Positions 24,131-36,391 are shown, numbered from the stretch's first letter. The stretch is DNA of 64,000 nt from Lota lota (GCA_026745465.1 JACYXH010000236.1:236001-300000); one strand, 5' to 3'. Program-made: numbers and translations. Notes: generated by a model from the sequence alone, not told the origin.

Positions 24131-24640
24131 CACTTAAACACAACTTCAGCATCCCTATGCCGTCTATCCAAACACAACTCTACTCTGCTTTCGTAACGCT
24201 TTGTAGTCTGGCCCCTACTTATTGTAGCTGCAACAAAGTGTGAAACGGGGATCTTGTTGTCTCCCAAGCACCCCCCTCCACCAACCCCCCTGGCGAACTC
24301 TGGCCTCAAACACAGACGTACAGACCTACCACATGGCACGTCAGTCGTGGTGACCCACACAGTTGGTGGGCCGGGCTGAGTCGAAGCCACGGGTAGCCAA
24401 ATTAGCAGGAGGACAGCGGCGCCTCTGGACACTCAGTGACGCTGACACAGTTAGGCTTACAGGTAGCTAACGATGAGCAGGATGATCACTGTTGGGGAAT
24501 TCATTTTGTTATCAACTAAAATGCTTCCCTGGCCAAATTGAACAACTTAGAATTGCCACTGTTCTGTTTAAAGTGTGCCTGTGTTGATAGTTACTAGATT
24601 ACAGTTCAATTAGTCACTCCTATTTTCTTCACACCATTGT
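24130..24640. other. Unique sequence
   Basis: Contains a minus-strand frame with a hydrophobic, signal-peptide-like start, but it begins at GTG and has no matching family. Nothing else recognised. Confidence 0.4.
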
Positions 24641-24645
24641 CTGAG

Positions 24646-24697
24646 AGGAAATCTGTAGTGGATATATATATATATATATATCCACTACAGATTTCCT
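24646..24697. repeat. Perfect 52-bp palindrome with TA core
   Basis: Each arm is 26 bp: 'aggaaatctgtagtgg' followed by TA repeats, then the exact complement. There is no loop. The non-TA part of each arm is 16 bp and perfectly matched, far beyond chance. Cruciform extrusion is likely. Such palindromes can arise from snap-back repair or from a small inverted-repeat element. Confidence 0.95.
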
Positions 24698-24762
24698 ATA
24701 TATATATAATTATAATATATATAATTATATATATTCCTATTTCCTATTATATATATAATTTT
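24698..24762. repeat. TA-rich low complexity with partial copies of the palindrome edge
   Basis: TA repeats with 'tttccta' motifs that repeat the edge of the adjacent palindrome arm, suggesting slippage or repeated copying of that edge. Confidence 0.75.
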
Positions 24763-27700
24763 TTGGGGGGCTTAGCTGAGAGCTGTTTACTGAGGTATCA
24801 CCCAATGTATATTTAAAGGGGAGGGACAAAAATTGCCCCAGGCAGTAAGCGATGAGATTGTACCTACATTGTTGTAATTTAAACGTCACTAGGCTTCCAG
24901 TATAGCCTTACCTATTTGGACTTAATGACACTTGAAATTAAAATATAATTGCATCCTCTCTCCTGTTAGACAGTGCTTTTTGGTGTACAGGTGTATAAAT
25001 AACATTCGGTTGAAAGGAGGGGGGAGGAAAAAAAAAGAAAATGGAGGACAACTACAGCCTCTGCCAGCTACATGAATCGCCTCTGATAAGTTCTCCGTGA
25101 GTCATTTGTCTTGTGTCAAAATAGGTGTCGACGCCTCCCTCTCTTTCTTATCTCTCTTGGCAGTTTGTGGCGTGTTTATATGCCGCTATACGCTCGCCGC
25201 CCTTCTCACTGACAGCCAGAGGGTTCCCGGCCAAGGCGCGCATTTTTCAAGAGAGGGTGCCCCTTCTTTCCTGGTCCATGACTTAATGTCAAGGGGACGC
25301 ATAATATAGTATTTCCCTCGGGATCACTTCTGGTTCTAATCAGACGCAAATATGGTGTCTTCATTGCTGGATGTTGAGGTCTATCAGAGTTGACAACGGA
25401 GATGGTTGTAGTCGTCATTTTTAATACACAAGCAAATGTGTCGCCTATTAATACCTGATAGAGAGCACCTCCTGGTTCTTCTGGTTCCCAGGACTAAATC
25501 CATTTAATTGAAATTAGAACTTAAGTAGAATTGCTTTGTTTGGTCTAAGTAATATATAGTATAAGATGTATATAAATATATATAGCTCTAACCTTATAGT
25601 ATAACCAAGGAAATAAGTAAAAGCAAGTTCTGTTAAATGACATGCCATTCAAGGCAATTTCTCATGTAGAAGCTGGAATTGTGGCTGGATGTCACGACCC
25701 TCCAGGATTTTAACGAGTCCCTTCTGAGTGGCCCACATTACCTTATTGCACATTCAAGTCGCAAATGTGCGGCATTACAGTACTACAGCATCATCATCCA
25801 AAGAGCTGTGTTTCAGATCCACTGCCCTAAATGTTCAAACCCATTTACCTGTGTTACAGTGAGGAAAATGTAGAACAAAACATATGATGCTGACACGTAG
25901 GGAGCCATCTGCGGCAAAAACCTAGCTACTCGCAGTATTTTCAAAGATTACATTCGAGTTGAATCAATTTCTTAAGTGAGGAAGAATTGGGAGCTCTTTC
26001 ACATGTGTCAAGGACTGCTTAGCGATATCAGCTTTGGGTTGGTGTATGATCAGTTTGTATATCATCTGTAGCTTGTTTAAAGGAAGGTCAAGAAAGGTTC
26101 ACGAGAGGTTGTACAAAACAACGCGAGAAAGGGGACATAAGAGGAAAGGACTTAATTTCCATGAAACATGGGTTGAATATGAAAGTGAATGAATCGTGCA
26201 TTTTTCAAAACCTGTTTGCAATGAATACTATTAGTACAATTCTAAACCCTACCAAAGTCATCGGTATCCAGCATTCCACCAACCCAAGTGCTCTTGGTAT
26301 AAGTCATTATTTCAGATAATTATACAGATGGAATGGAAAAAAGCCTGGTGCATATTATAACCTGTTTGGGTCAGAATAATTTATTTTATCAAAGGAGAGC
26401 ACGGCTTTCTACCATTATATATTATATGGTGATTGTGTTGGTTACTTCAAATGAGTCTAATTATCATAAATATATTTGTTGGCTTGGTTTTTTTCTGCCT
26501 TTGTTTCATCCTCTAATCTGGGCATAATAGTGCTGCGTTATTTTTAGACCTTCACATTTAGTTTTCTCTCTTCTCCTAGAGTAGCCAATCTGCAGTTATA
26601 TAAGTCAGCCACCAACTCATAAGTACCCTCTTAGGGACTTGTATCTTTGCTTACTTTCCCTTCCTCATTTATTACCCTCTGAGTGATCCAGTATTTTGGC
26701 CTATTAAACCATGCAGTGCTGTGCAATTTCTTTTTAAAGAACAAGGCCTGCATGATTCTTGATTTTCCTTGTTGCTGATGCCCCCTTACCAAGCGTCCGG
26801 ACGTGGCAATGATTTTTTTCTGCTCGCAAGTGTTACAGATAGGTGCTGTGCTTTCGCTGCTGATGACATTCACAACATTCCCCACAAACACCTTGAAACA
26901 CTTCACAGCGCGGCCATGTGCATCGTGAAGCAAAAACAACTAAAACAACTTTGTGAAATAGCTTCCAGAAGATTATTTTAGTTGTTTTTTTTACTTCCCA
27001 TCTTTCTCATTACAAGCTATTATCTTGAATGAGATACAACTGTGTCATCATCTTATTTAATGGAAAACTATTAGTATGAAGTACTACATCATCTGATATG
27101 ATTGCCACAAGAGGCCGACTTTGCGTTTGGCACAGACATTAGTCATTCTGCACAGTATGACAACATTTGTACAATCAAAATTAAAAAATGTAATGTATCA
27201 CCTTTGACATGACGACATGAGGGATAGTTTTTCGCTGGGCGTTTGAAGGGATTTGCTCTCATGCTACTCGGTGTGTAAGGTTCCCCTGTTCTATGAATGT
27301 ATGAATACGTCTTCCATCACACAATGTGTTTGAATGATGAGTACTTTAACATAGGATGGTGGTCATTTAAAGCACCTACGCACCGCCAGCAGCACAGGTG
27401 GCACAGTGTAGGAATAGAAGATAATACCTGGGTGTGATCACGCCATGTCCACGTCAAATGAATGAGACAGGACCAGGCAGTATAATCCCTTCTCTTTTCC
27501 CCCATAGTTTTGTGACTGTAATCTCAGATTAATGTCTGGGCTAGGGGGGTGGGTGGGATGTCCTCACTAGGCGATTGCACACCCAGGACATTGTCCCGGC
27601 ATGTTAAGTCACGCTCGGGGCTGCAGCCTAAGATGGATTTTGTAATGAATATTCTGTCCGTCTAGCTGTGATTCCCCGGCTGAGCTGTCAAAGGGCGGCC

Positions 27701-28250
27701 ATGAGAACGGAGGACAGAATTGTGGTGGGAATTCAATCAAGAAGGCAGTCAAGAAGCATCATTTGTTAAACCGACAATACTGTGGATTGTGTTTGGTTTG
27801 CATGAATTATGACGTTATTGTCACATTACATTTGAATGTTAACTAAATATAATACTGCCAGTTGCCAGATAAAAAATAGGAAATGGTGAAATAGAGAGTG
27901 CTTTTAGGAATACTAAGCTCCCGTTTCGCTGCTGTGTTTCAGATCAAATATTTTGATGATATGTGAGATAAAGATTTGCCCAAGCATCCTCACCGGCATC
28001 CTATTCATCAGTTGTTTTTATCAGCAACATCTGTGTCGAGCTTCTGTGCGTGTACATGAGGTTTGAGGTCTGAGGTTTATATTCACCACATAAACAGGGG
28101 GGTTTGTTTACTTCCTCACTGTGCAATTTGTTACACAGACAACACAACGTGAGCACAGAAAAAAGCATTTTTCCTCTTTTGGTCATTTGGTTTCAGGATG
28201 TCGGAAAATATCCTGAATTATGCCTGAATTGACCTTTATTTAAAAAAAGA
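24763..28250. other. Unique sequence, few repeats
   Basis: AT-rich single-copy-looking DNA. It contains a short TA-rich patch (25548-25585), the inverted repeat at 26932-26989 and otherwise no recognised features. The segment 27540-27840 has a texture like conserved non-coding DNA, which is inference only. Confidence 0.45.
26932..26989. repeat. 14-bp inverted repeat with 30-base spacer
   Basis: 'aaaaacaactaaaa' and its exact complement at 26976-26989. A/T-rich arms with one or two C/G; a modest stem-loop. Confidence 0.7.
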
Positions 28251-28331
28251 AATTGAACTAATGATCCAACTCTGTGCTTTTTAAGCGCCTAAGGGTGCGG
28301 TGAGTGCCTCTACAGGAAGAATAGGACTTAC

Positions 28332-28557
28332 GCTCTGACTCAATGCATTCAGAGAGCAGGGCCTCATAGCCTTCTAATGTATCAATTTTCACCTGGCCTC
28401 TCACAACTCTAAAGATCAACCGAGAGGGTTCAGCCCCATCGATTTTTGTTCTTCTTTCTCGCTCGGCAACAATTTGGATCAATAAGGATCCCTGCGTTAT
28501 AAACCGCCGTGGACATTTCCAGCGCTCCTGCCTCTTGCAACCACGCCATGATGTCAT
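28332..28557 (-). other. Possible minus-strand coding exon ending at a strong donor
   Basis: An ATG-initiated minus-strand open frame of 75 codons runs to GTAAGT (complement at 28326-28331), where an exon would end within a GAGTCAGAGC context. The predicted peptide has a protein-like mix, including 'SRLIFRVVRGQVKIDTLEGY'. An alternative internal exon would start at 28491 after a weak 'cgcag' acceptor. A second frame of the same DNA is also open for about 40 codons, which weakens the case. The protein is not recognised. Confidence 0.22.
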
Positions 28558-28765
28558 CGCGTGTCATTGGACATTACCTAATGAATTATGTTGACGGGAT
28601 GGATTGGCCAGCGCCAATAGCGCCGTGCTCGCCGAAAGGAGGTCTCCATCTGAAATATATTTAGCAACCAATGCACGCATGCAGACCCCGGCATATTCAT
28701 TCCCATCCATGCTCTGGATCATGCGATGCCCGAGAAAGTGAGATCGCTGGATAATTGGTGGGCGT
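28558..28765. other. Unique sequence, possible conserved non-coding DNA
   Basis: Repeat-free mixed-composition tract just 5' (on the minus strand) of the candidate exon, with paired 'ggccagcgccaatagcgcc' words. No gene recognised. Confidence 0.3.
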
Positions 28766-28775
28766 GCTTGTATAA

Positions 28776-28915
28776 GTGTGTGTCTGTGTGTGTGTATGTA
28801 TGTGTGTGTGCACCGGTGTGTGTGTTTGTGTATGTATGTATGTATGTATGTATGTATGTATGTATGTATGTATGTATGTATGTATGTATGGGCGTTTGTG
28901 TGTATGTGCGTGCAA
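28776..28915. repeat. Compound (GT)n/(GTAT)n microsatellite
   Basis: Imperfect GT repeats followed by about 15 perfect TATG units (28830-28890) and more GT. Confidence 0.97.
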
Positions 28916-29488
28916 AATAACTGTTTTATTCCTGCGGCATTTGCAGCTCATTATTATGCAAGGCTGTGCCAGCTATCGACATGGGGGTCTTCCGACTGTA
29001 AGGATTATTGGCAATAAGCTCGTGAGGAGCAGCGGCGGAAGGCAAATAATTTTCTTAAGGTGAATAGTGATATGATACTGTTAAAGTTAGACCTTAGGGG
29101 AACGAGGAACAGGTGGGTCAAGACAAAAACGAATAAAAAAGGTTGTTTCGTTTACACATGAAGTGAATATTCATGGTTTGAGCCATTGGAATAGGATTGT
29201 AGAAAACACAGCCATTTTTTGGCATGTATAATGATGTATTAAAATCACATCGGCCAACCTTGTAGGCTTGCGTGATTCTAACACATAGTGATGTATGCGA
29301 TTTCCCCGGAGTGAGTTTGGGTATTTGTGAATGAAATCCCTGCGTGTCTGTGCTACTCGGGGGTGCTGATCACTAAATGCTGCCCCGGGCCACCCGGCCT
29401 CTCTCCAGCTTACCGAGATTTAAACGCATTTGCAAATGAGCCCTCCTTTCCGTTCCAAATAAGCAGGGATGTTTACTTTCGGAATTTG
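28916..29488. other. Unique sequence
   Basis: No gene recognised. The last 150 bases (29330-29470) are repeat-free and mixed in composition. Confidence 0.4.
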
Positions 29489-29759
29489 GGTCTCTCTCTC
29501 TGTGTCTCTCTCTGTGTGTCTCTCTTTGTGTCTCTCTCTGTGTTTCTCTTTGTCTCTCTCTCTGTGTCTCTCTCTGTGTCTCTCTGTGTCTCTATGTGTG
29601 TCTCTCTCTTTGTCTCTCTCTATGTCTCTCTATTTGTCTCTCTCTGTGTCTCTCTCTGTGTCTCTCTCTGTGTCTCTCTCTCTGTGTCTCTCTCTGTGTC
29701 TCTCTCTGTGTCTCTCTCTCTGTGTCTCTCTCTGTGTCTCTCTCTGTGTCTCTCTCTCC
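29489..29759. repeat. 10-12 bp CT/GT minisatellite
   Basis: About 25 units of the type 'tctctctctgtg' with occasional TTTG and TATG variants. Open frames on both strands are repeat artefacts (SVSLSV, ERDTER). Confidence 0.97.
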
Positions 29760-29769
29760 GGGTGGGGGG

Positions 29770-32205
29770 GGCGTGTTTGGCGTGACACTGAAACGGAGGG
29801 GCTGGCGTCTCTCACCCTGCTGGGCGGTGTGTTACTCACACCGGTGATTGACACTGGTGAGTAGCCAGCGGCCGCCCCAGCAAAGCAGCTGTCTCCCCCT
29901 ATTCGCCGTCAGAGTGCAACGTCACATGCGGGTGCTGAAGCGCATTTGCCTCGCGAGTAAAGGCGATGGAGGGAGTGACATGTCCAGTTTGGTTCTCAAC
30001 GTTCTTACCAATGCCTGGGATCCTCTTGTCGAAGCAGTTTGGTCACCCATTTTGGAACTGAAACAACGGCAGGGAAAGAGCACGGGTATCTTTATTGAAT
30101 TCAAACCGGTTTTGACTGAACCATAGCTGCAATATTTGTATTTGAGTCATATAGGCTTTGCAAATATGATCTACGGAAAACTGCATTGATAAGTCACGCT
30201 GACGTTGAAAGGGTGACAGACTCGTATAGACCGTGTTGGATATCTACTGTAGCAGATAAGCATAGGTGACATGCGAGGTAACAAGTCAAAGGTTTTGTAT
30301 AGAAGAATGTAGAAGTGGTAGTTGTTGGCTCAAATGAGACATTGCAGAGAGATCTGTACAGTTGTAAAGATCTGTTCAGTCTTGCCTGCATTTGTTGCAT
30401 TTGACTTGATAAAGTCGGTTTCTTATTTACATTTACATTTTCCTTTTTACTTGCCATTTGTTATGGCCGCATAGTATGGAGCTTTTCCATTATGCTGATT
30501 TACAGTTGCTCATCCTGTCCCGTGGCGTTCGCTCGTTCTCCCATGGACTCATTTCATCATCATAATCCAGTGTGTTGTTTTGATCGGCGACCAAAAAATA
30601 AACCATCCGGAAAATAAGTCACATCACCGAAAATCACAGACGACAGAGCCTCCACGACAGCAGTGTGCTCATTGTCATGTGGTTGGGGAAGGACGGCTTG
30701 TTATTCAATGCCATCCATCCATCTACCGCCCCCTTTCTTAGCTAAATGTACCGACAACACAGTGTGGAGAATTACCTTGTGTTTTCTGCAGCGTTGACCA
30801 GGGTACTGAACTGCCTAACCTCATCGACACGTCACGATGATGACTGTGGCTGTAGTTCCTCCAATGCAGTTTTGCTCTGGTTAATCTGGTCGGGATCCAC
30901 AGCTGTCGGAGTAACACTCCTACCACGAGTGACCCCCCCGCAACACCCTTTTAAACCTTTTCTTTTTGATGTAAAAAAAGAGAATAATCTCTCGAAAATT
31001 GTAATTTACATATTTATTCATTCTTGCACCCTGCCATCAGTATCCGAAGATCACGCTATTCCGCTGTGGATTTTTGGCAATTATCTCTCGTCGTCACCTC
31101 TCCGTGTCCAAAGTAATTTCTCGTGATGTTGAGAGGCGCTCGCAACCCCAACGTTACTGCGGAGACCAGGAGAGGATCCAAACTGATTAGATCACCCAGA
31201 AGCCAACGCTATTTCAGCAATAGAATAACCAAACAGCTAGCATGTGCCACTACATTTGCATTATTATGCCACGGCTGTTCTATAAATGAATATAAAGAAA
31301 TGTCTGTCTCGCTGTAGCCTTGTGCATAGCCTGGGCCACATGAGAGTCCAATAAATCTTTACACAAGGTGTATCTCTTTTAGGAAACACTTTTGACATTC
31401 AAGTGGCTCTTTTGGTCCAAAATGGCTGCCCTCTGGTTCGTTTCTCTCTCAAGCTGTAATGATCGGGTAAGGGTTAGCTCACACCACCGTAAGGTCAATT
31501 TGCATTGGCCAGGACTCTGCCAGCCAGTGGCGTATTGTTTCCACAATCACCACGACGACCGCCCATCGCCATACGGACCAATGAGCATCCGGTCTGTAGC
31601 ATGTGCCAAATGCCCATGAAGTCATCTAATTGGATTATTCCTTTGAGATGAGATCATTGCCAGTCGCTGTGCGAGCAACACATTTGTATTCATTTCAGCG
31701 CATTTTCCATTTTAATTGAATGGCCACCCAGCTTTATTTAACAATTACGGCCAAATCGAGTCAAATTCAGTTTTGCGGCGTATAACACAGTTAAAAATGT
31801 ATCGGCTCCCCGCGCAGACGGGCCTTTTCAAGGGTACGAGTCCATTTATTGAAATATACGCTGGCGTAACACGGAGCAGTGAGTGACAGCCAGCGGCGAC
31901 GCGACACCGACACAGACGTCGGCGTGGCGAGGTGGGCAGCGTATCCAGGGCGCTCCCTTGGGGAAAGGGCCTCGGAATAAATGAAGCCATGTATCACGCA
32001 GCCAATCAGTGCATCCCAGCTCACATTGGGACACAGGTGCTGGATGTGCTCCCCCAGTAATCCCAATTCTGAATGAGACTGCTCCGCTGAGGGCTTCCAG
32101 TACGCCCGGCCTCAGTATATTACCAGTAGGCCATAAATCACAGCTGCACTTATACAAGCCGTGTGAATACCAATAACCGTACACTCCAGTAACAGAGAAC
32201 CATCC
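29770..32205. other. Unique sequence, in parts CpG-rich
   Basis: No gene recognised. The part at 31780-32120 is comparatively CpG-rich and repeat-free; it holds 'cagccaatcagtgc', a CCAAT-type motif. Minus-strand frames here overlap one another and look like chance. Confidence 0.4.
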
Positions 32206-32207
32206 CA

Positions 32208-32240
32208 CCCCCCCCCCCCCCCCCCCCCACCCCCACCCCC
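32208..32240. repeat. Poly-C run, 21 bases plus C-rich tail
   Basis: Twenty-one C (32208-32228) followed by C-rich sequence broken by single A. Confidence 0.97.
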
Positions 32241-32692
32241 TACACACAGCAGCAACATCCTCGACCCCGTCTCACATATTCAAAATGTCCTGTTTACACG
32301 AGGTGGGGAGTGAAATAATAAGGGCAGCGCCAGTGTCACAAATATGTTGCCCTTATCAACTGGGTACCCTCCATTCTTTCTCCTTCTTCTTTCCTTTCTC
32401 TCGAGTTTGATTGTTTTGTCCTTCCTTCCTATACTCCGTTCTTTATATGTATGTGGTGCTTGTTTACCTGCCGCAGACATCTTTTTACCGGCCTGTATTC
32501 AAAAATTGAATGGTTTTTCATTTCGTTCTCTCTCTGTTTCGCTCTCTATCTCTCTTTCTCTTTGCCTCCTTCCTCTTCTCCCCATGTACAACATGGGATC
32601 AGGGAACTGGGCAGTGTCTTTGTCAACGGGAGAGGGAACCCATTCCAGCATTCCTGATCCCTTGCTATTGGCTTCTGCATGTTGTTTTTGCT

Positions 32693-32696
<4 letters not shown>

Positions 32697-32787
<91 letters not shown>
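32697..32787. repeat. (CT)n microsatellite
   Basis: About 45 perfect CT units. Confidence 0.99.
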
Positions 32788-32790
<3 letters not shown>

Positions 32791-33281
32791 TTAAGAGGTT
32801 GCTCAGTTCAGTTTCATGTCCACATACGATGCACACGGTCAGACCCTAGGTGCCAACTCGTAGATGCAATGTAAATAAGTAAGTAGGGTCCACAGAAGCT
32901 GCGGTGTGTCTGGATTTATATCCCTCCTAGCTCACCTAAAGTGGCTCATGTTGATCTAAATATGATCCAAACACTAGTAAGACGTGTGTGTGTGTGTTGT
33001 ACAGCGGTGTTAATCTTAGCTTCAAGGGTTTAATAATATAGGCAGGCGATTTGTCAAACTTATTTAGTGTCCAAGATTAGCTCCAGTTGTTTTCTTTGTG
33101 CCAAACTCAATTTATGCAATTAGGTGTAATCCAGTGTTGGGAATATATGTCACTGCCAGAGGTTTGATTAAAAAAGTAGTACAATGCCATGGCGGGAGAA
33201 TGAAGTTTAGAACACAACTGCCTTATTTAATCAAGTGCTACTTTCTGGAACTCTCATCATCAGTGAGACTTACTAATAGAA

Positions 33282-33325
33282 GGTGTGTGTGTGTGTGTGT
33301 GTCTGTGTGTCTGTGTGCGTGTTTC
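33282..33325. repeat. (GT)n with CTGT interruptions
   Basis: GT array broken by TCTG and GCG. Confidence 0.92.
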
Positions 33326-33373
33326 ATGCATTTTCAGAGACGGGTGCGTGGGTGTGTGGGGTTGGCAGTAGTT

Positions 33374-33386
33374 GGGGGGGGGGGGG
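33374..33386. repeat. Poly-G run, 13 bases
   Basis: Uninterrupted G homopolymer. Confidence 0.96.
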
Positions 33387-33440
33387 CTGCTTTAGTCGAA
33401 CACTACAGTGGACAATGCACATCCTAGACAGGCCAATACC

Positions 33441-33460
33441 GCAGTCTTCCAGAAGACTGC
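33441..33460. repeat. Short perfect hairpin
   Basis: Nine-base arms 'gcagtcttc' and its complement separated by two bases. Confidence 0.7.
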
Positions 33461-33644
33461 AGAAGGTAATTAGGAAGTAGCCCAGCCTTTGGATCATGAA
33501 GCAGGCAGCAGCCTCCGGTGAATCCTAGATGGACCCCGGCCAAGACCAGGCTGAGGGCAAGTGAACACCGACTAAGACCCTGAACACACGAGTCAGGGGT
33601 ACTGAACTAAACCTTTGGAGGACCCCATCCCGGGTGGATGGCTC

Positions 33645-33815
33645 TATTTACTTCTCAGTCACTTAGCGGACTCTTTAGTCCAAAGCAACCACGCCATTCA
33701 TGATGGTAGGGGTTGGAGGATCTTGCAGAAGGATGCCGCTGCAGACGTTGGGGTTTGAACCCAGAAGCTTTCTGCCGAGGGTCAAATAACCCAACAACTA
33801 CACTATCCGGCGGAG
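33645..33815 (-). mobile_element. tRNA-derived SINE with LINE-2-like 3' tail
   Basis: On the minus strand the 5' part carries a perfect Pol III A box (TAGTGTAGTTG) and, about 45 bases later, a perfect B box (GGTTCAAACCC). The 3' part reads 'gttgctttggactaaagagt' then 'ccgctaagtgact', resembling the shared 3' tail of teleost SINEs and LINE-2-type elements that supplies reverse-transcriptase recognition. Length (about 170 bp) fits a compact or internally shortened SINE. No clear target duplication was found, so the copy is old. Confidence 0.72.
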
Positions 33816-33819
33816 GCCA

Positions 33820-34370
33820 CACTTTGAAAAACAAGGAGACTGCAAAGATTCACTTTTGGCCAACTGCACAGCTATGGAAAAAACACAGCACTACCCTGAC
33901 ATGTAGCCCCAACAAGAACACTATCAATTTACCATGTTAGACACTGTGCAAATTCTGTTTACATAAGCACAGTGCTGCCGTGGTACCTTATATTTCTTGG
34001 AAGTCTCTCTGTTGTGGGAATAAGGGATTTTCTTTGCTCGTCAGGAGACTCTCAACTTGGCCAACACACTAGCAGCCTACATTCCCCAACGCGCGGGTAC
34101 GCTACGCTGGCTGTCCCTGTGATGAGCGTCAAGCTTTGCTCTGGTCCCTGGACTCTCTCTGTTTGAACATGTGTGTGTGTGTGTGTGTGTCTATTAGAGT
34201 GTGTGTGAAAAAGAAAGAGAGACATGCATTAGTGTGAGCAAGGGGATATTTTATTGCGATATAGTGACCATGTAATCATTCTTCAGTGCATTTGGTGCGC
34301 AGGGAGCAAGAGAGAGAGACACAAAGACAGATGATGCAAATTAGCAAGTGGGTGAGGAATTTAGTCCATC
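33820..34370. other. Unique sequence with a short (GT)n
   Basis: A small GT array at about 34169-34188 and purine-rich sequence near 34305-34330. No gene recognised. Confidence 0.5.
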
Positions 34371-34372
34371 AG

Positions 34373-34386
34373 CCCCCCCCCCCCCC
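34373..34386. repeat. Poly-C run, 14 bases
   Basis: Uninterrupted C homopolymer. Confidence 0.96.
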
Positions 34387-34439
34387 TCACAAGTTCTGGA
34401 CATTCAGCGGGGCAAAGTGGGTGGACAGTGATGGTGTTG

Positions 34440-34466
34440 GGAGGGAGGGAGGGAGGGAGGGAGGGC
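34440..34466. repeat. (GGGA)n microsatellite
   Basis: About six GGGA units. Confidence 0.95.
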
Positions 34467-34503
34467 GGGGGAGTAGAACAGAACATCAGTGAGTGGCCTA
34501 GGA

Positions 34504-34553
34504 GGGTGGTGGTGGTGGTGGTGGTGGTGGTGGTGGTGGTGGCGGTGGCGGTG
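34504..34553. repeat. (GGT)n microsatellite
   Basis: About 13 GGT units ending in GGC variants. Confidence 0.97.
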
Positions 34554-34633
34554 GGATGCATGGCTGGTGGGCATCAGAGTGAGAAGCCCCGAGCCATAAC
34601 CAGTCCTCCCCCCACCCACCGCCACATCTGGCG

Positions 34634-34816
34634 ATGGCAGATTATGGAGATGAAGGAGACCCTGGGAGCGAAGAGAGGGCGAAGAGAGACTTTAATAGAC
34701 TACTTGAGACGAACGCGGGGTCGGAAGGAGTGAAGGAGTGCGTGTTGATCCCACAGCTAGCCCTTTTCCCATCCGGTCTGTATTTCTTTGATGAGGCAGC
34801 CGAGCCTGGAGCTTAG
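34634..34816 (+). other. Short ATG-initiated open frame, doubtful
   Basis: A 60-codon frame with a good start context (G at -3, G at +4) and an acidic N terminus (MADYGDEGDPGSEERAKRDF). No family is recognised, and the purine-rich DNA makes a chance frame likely. Confidence 0.15.
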
Positions 34817-34829
34817 CGCTCGGAGATGT

Positions 34830-35880
34830 CCCGTGGTGAGACATTCCTGAGGGCTAGTTAGAGTGTGAATTAATGACGACGCGCCGCGAGATCTTTCTGA
34901 ATCTTTCCAGTGCTGAAAGCCGGGTCCGTGCATGAACTAATTACGCCCGGTTGTCTTTGATGCAAATAAATAAGATGAATATACACTGTCCTCGTACTTT
35001 GTTCTGTTGGCAACATTTTCTGTCACTTTCGGTGTGTTTACAATGAGATCTTTGTATGTTGGATTCCTTTTTCCTTCCCTATTGCCCCCCCTCCTTCTTC
35101 CTGTGTTGCCATAGCAACAGCAGTTGAGGATTTGGGTGAAAAGGCTTCTTTTTTTAACACTTTATAGTTCTCCTTCACGGAGACGCCGCCACTAACTCAA
35201 TAACACAATCATATCGATTACTTTGATGCATTTTCACAATTTCACATTGTCCAGTTGAGTTTGAAGGATGGCACTAGGTCGTCAATTCCTACCGCGGTGC
35301 ATTCTTTGTGCTTTACCACCGTGTTTCCGTGTCGTTTCGTCGTTCACTTCAATGACCGGACACTAATAGAAGCAAATGGGTAGCAAAAACTAAAGCTACT
35401 GCAGCTTTTTGGAGTCCATATTCCCATCACCAGCCTCTGTGCTGGGGAGAATCTGTAAAAGAAGGCAAATGTTGTGTGAATAACCCAGCGTGTCAAAAAC
35501 CCCAACCCGGAGCTTCTGTTACAGCGGAAGCTGCCCCAGTGAGCAGATCGGAGGTGACTGCCAAATGACTCGCTGTACCGAACATGTTGTCACTGTGTGC
35601 GACGCGGGACGCCACGCTTATGTCAAGCTCCACAAATCGTGCAGGACGTCGTACTATAAGCAGCACTGAAAAGTACCCGCCATCCTCTCGCCATTGCCAC
35701 TCAATCAGCACTAATGTTTGAATTGTAATTGTTATTGTATTTTCTTTACATAGCAAAGCATTCATCAGCAAGGTGCTACGACGTCCAATATCAAGCTTTT
35801 GTTTACTTTGACTCATAAGTGGCACCTTGCATTTTTGCGAAAGAGAAAATACCACTTAATGCGCGTAATTTGCTGAATGA
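34830..35880. other. Unique sequence, candidate conserved non-coding DNA at its start
   Basis: The first 180 bases (34840-35010) are repeat-free, with homeodomain-type 'ttaatgac' and 'actaattacg' words. Otherwise nothing recognised; a 120-codon minus-strand frame (35855-35493) is unlike known proteins. Confidence 0.3.
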
Positions 35881-35887
35881 TCCTGCA

Positions 35888-35945
35888 GCCTGTGTGTTTG
35901 TGTGTGTGTGTATGTGTGTTTGTCTGTGTCTGAGTGTGTGTGTGT
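35888..35945. repeat. Imperfect (GT)n tract
   Basis: GT repeats interrupted by TA, TT and CT. Confidence 0.9.
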
Positions 35946-36297
35946 GGTAGGGCGGGGGGCGTAACAGTACAGTCCCCCTATTAGGTTTCATCATGTAATC
36001 CGTCTTCTGGCTAATTAGCCACGCAGGGTGAGGAGGCGAAGAGGAGGAAGAGTGGGGGCTTATGCGTGCAGCATTAGCCGCAGATAACATTTCACGGTTA
36101 GCGTGTTTAGCAAGCGTGCAGTCATTAAGGCACAGACTAGACTGAGCGACATGATGGCACTGGTAAGACACACACACATTGATAGACACACGATGGCACA
36201 TACAGTGTGTGTTGTGTCGTGTCCACACATCATACAATTACATTCTGTGTTGTTCTATCTTGTATCCCTCTACAGGATACTGTAATAGTCCCTGTTC

Positions 36298-36391
36298 TAC
36301 TCTCTCTCTATCTGTCTTTCTATCTATCACTCTCTGTCTCTTGGTCTTTTTCTCTCAATCTCTCTCACTCTTTTTCTCTCTCTCTCTCACC
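36298..36391. repeat. Imperfect CT-rich tract
   Basis: CT repeats mixed with CTAT and CTTT. Confidence 0.88.

Noticed and set aside
24130-24432. Minus-strand frame with signal-peptide-like N terminus
   Set aside because: It starts at GTG, not ATG, has no recognisable mature domain, and no convincing splice acceptor precedes it.
33130-33145. 'cagtgttgggaa', resembling hAT transposon ends of fish
   Set aside because: Only about 12 bases match and no matching inverted end or target duplication was found nearby.
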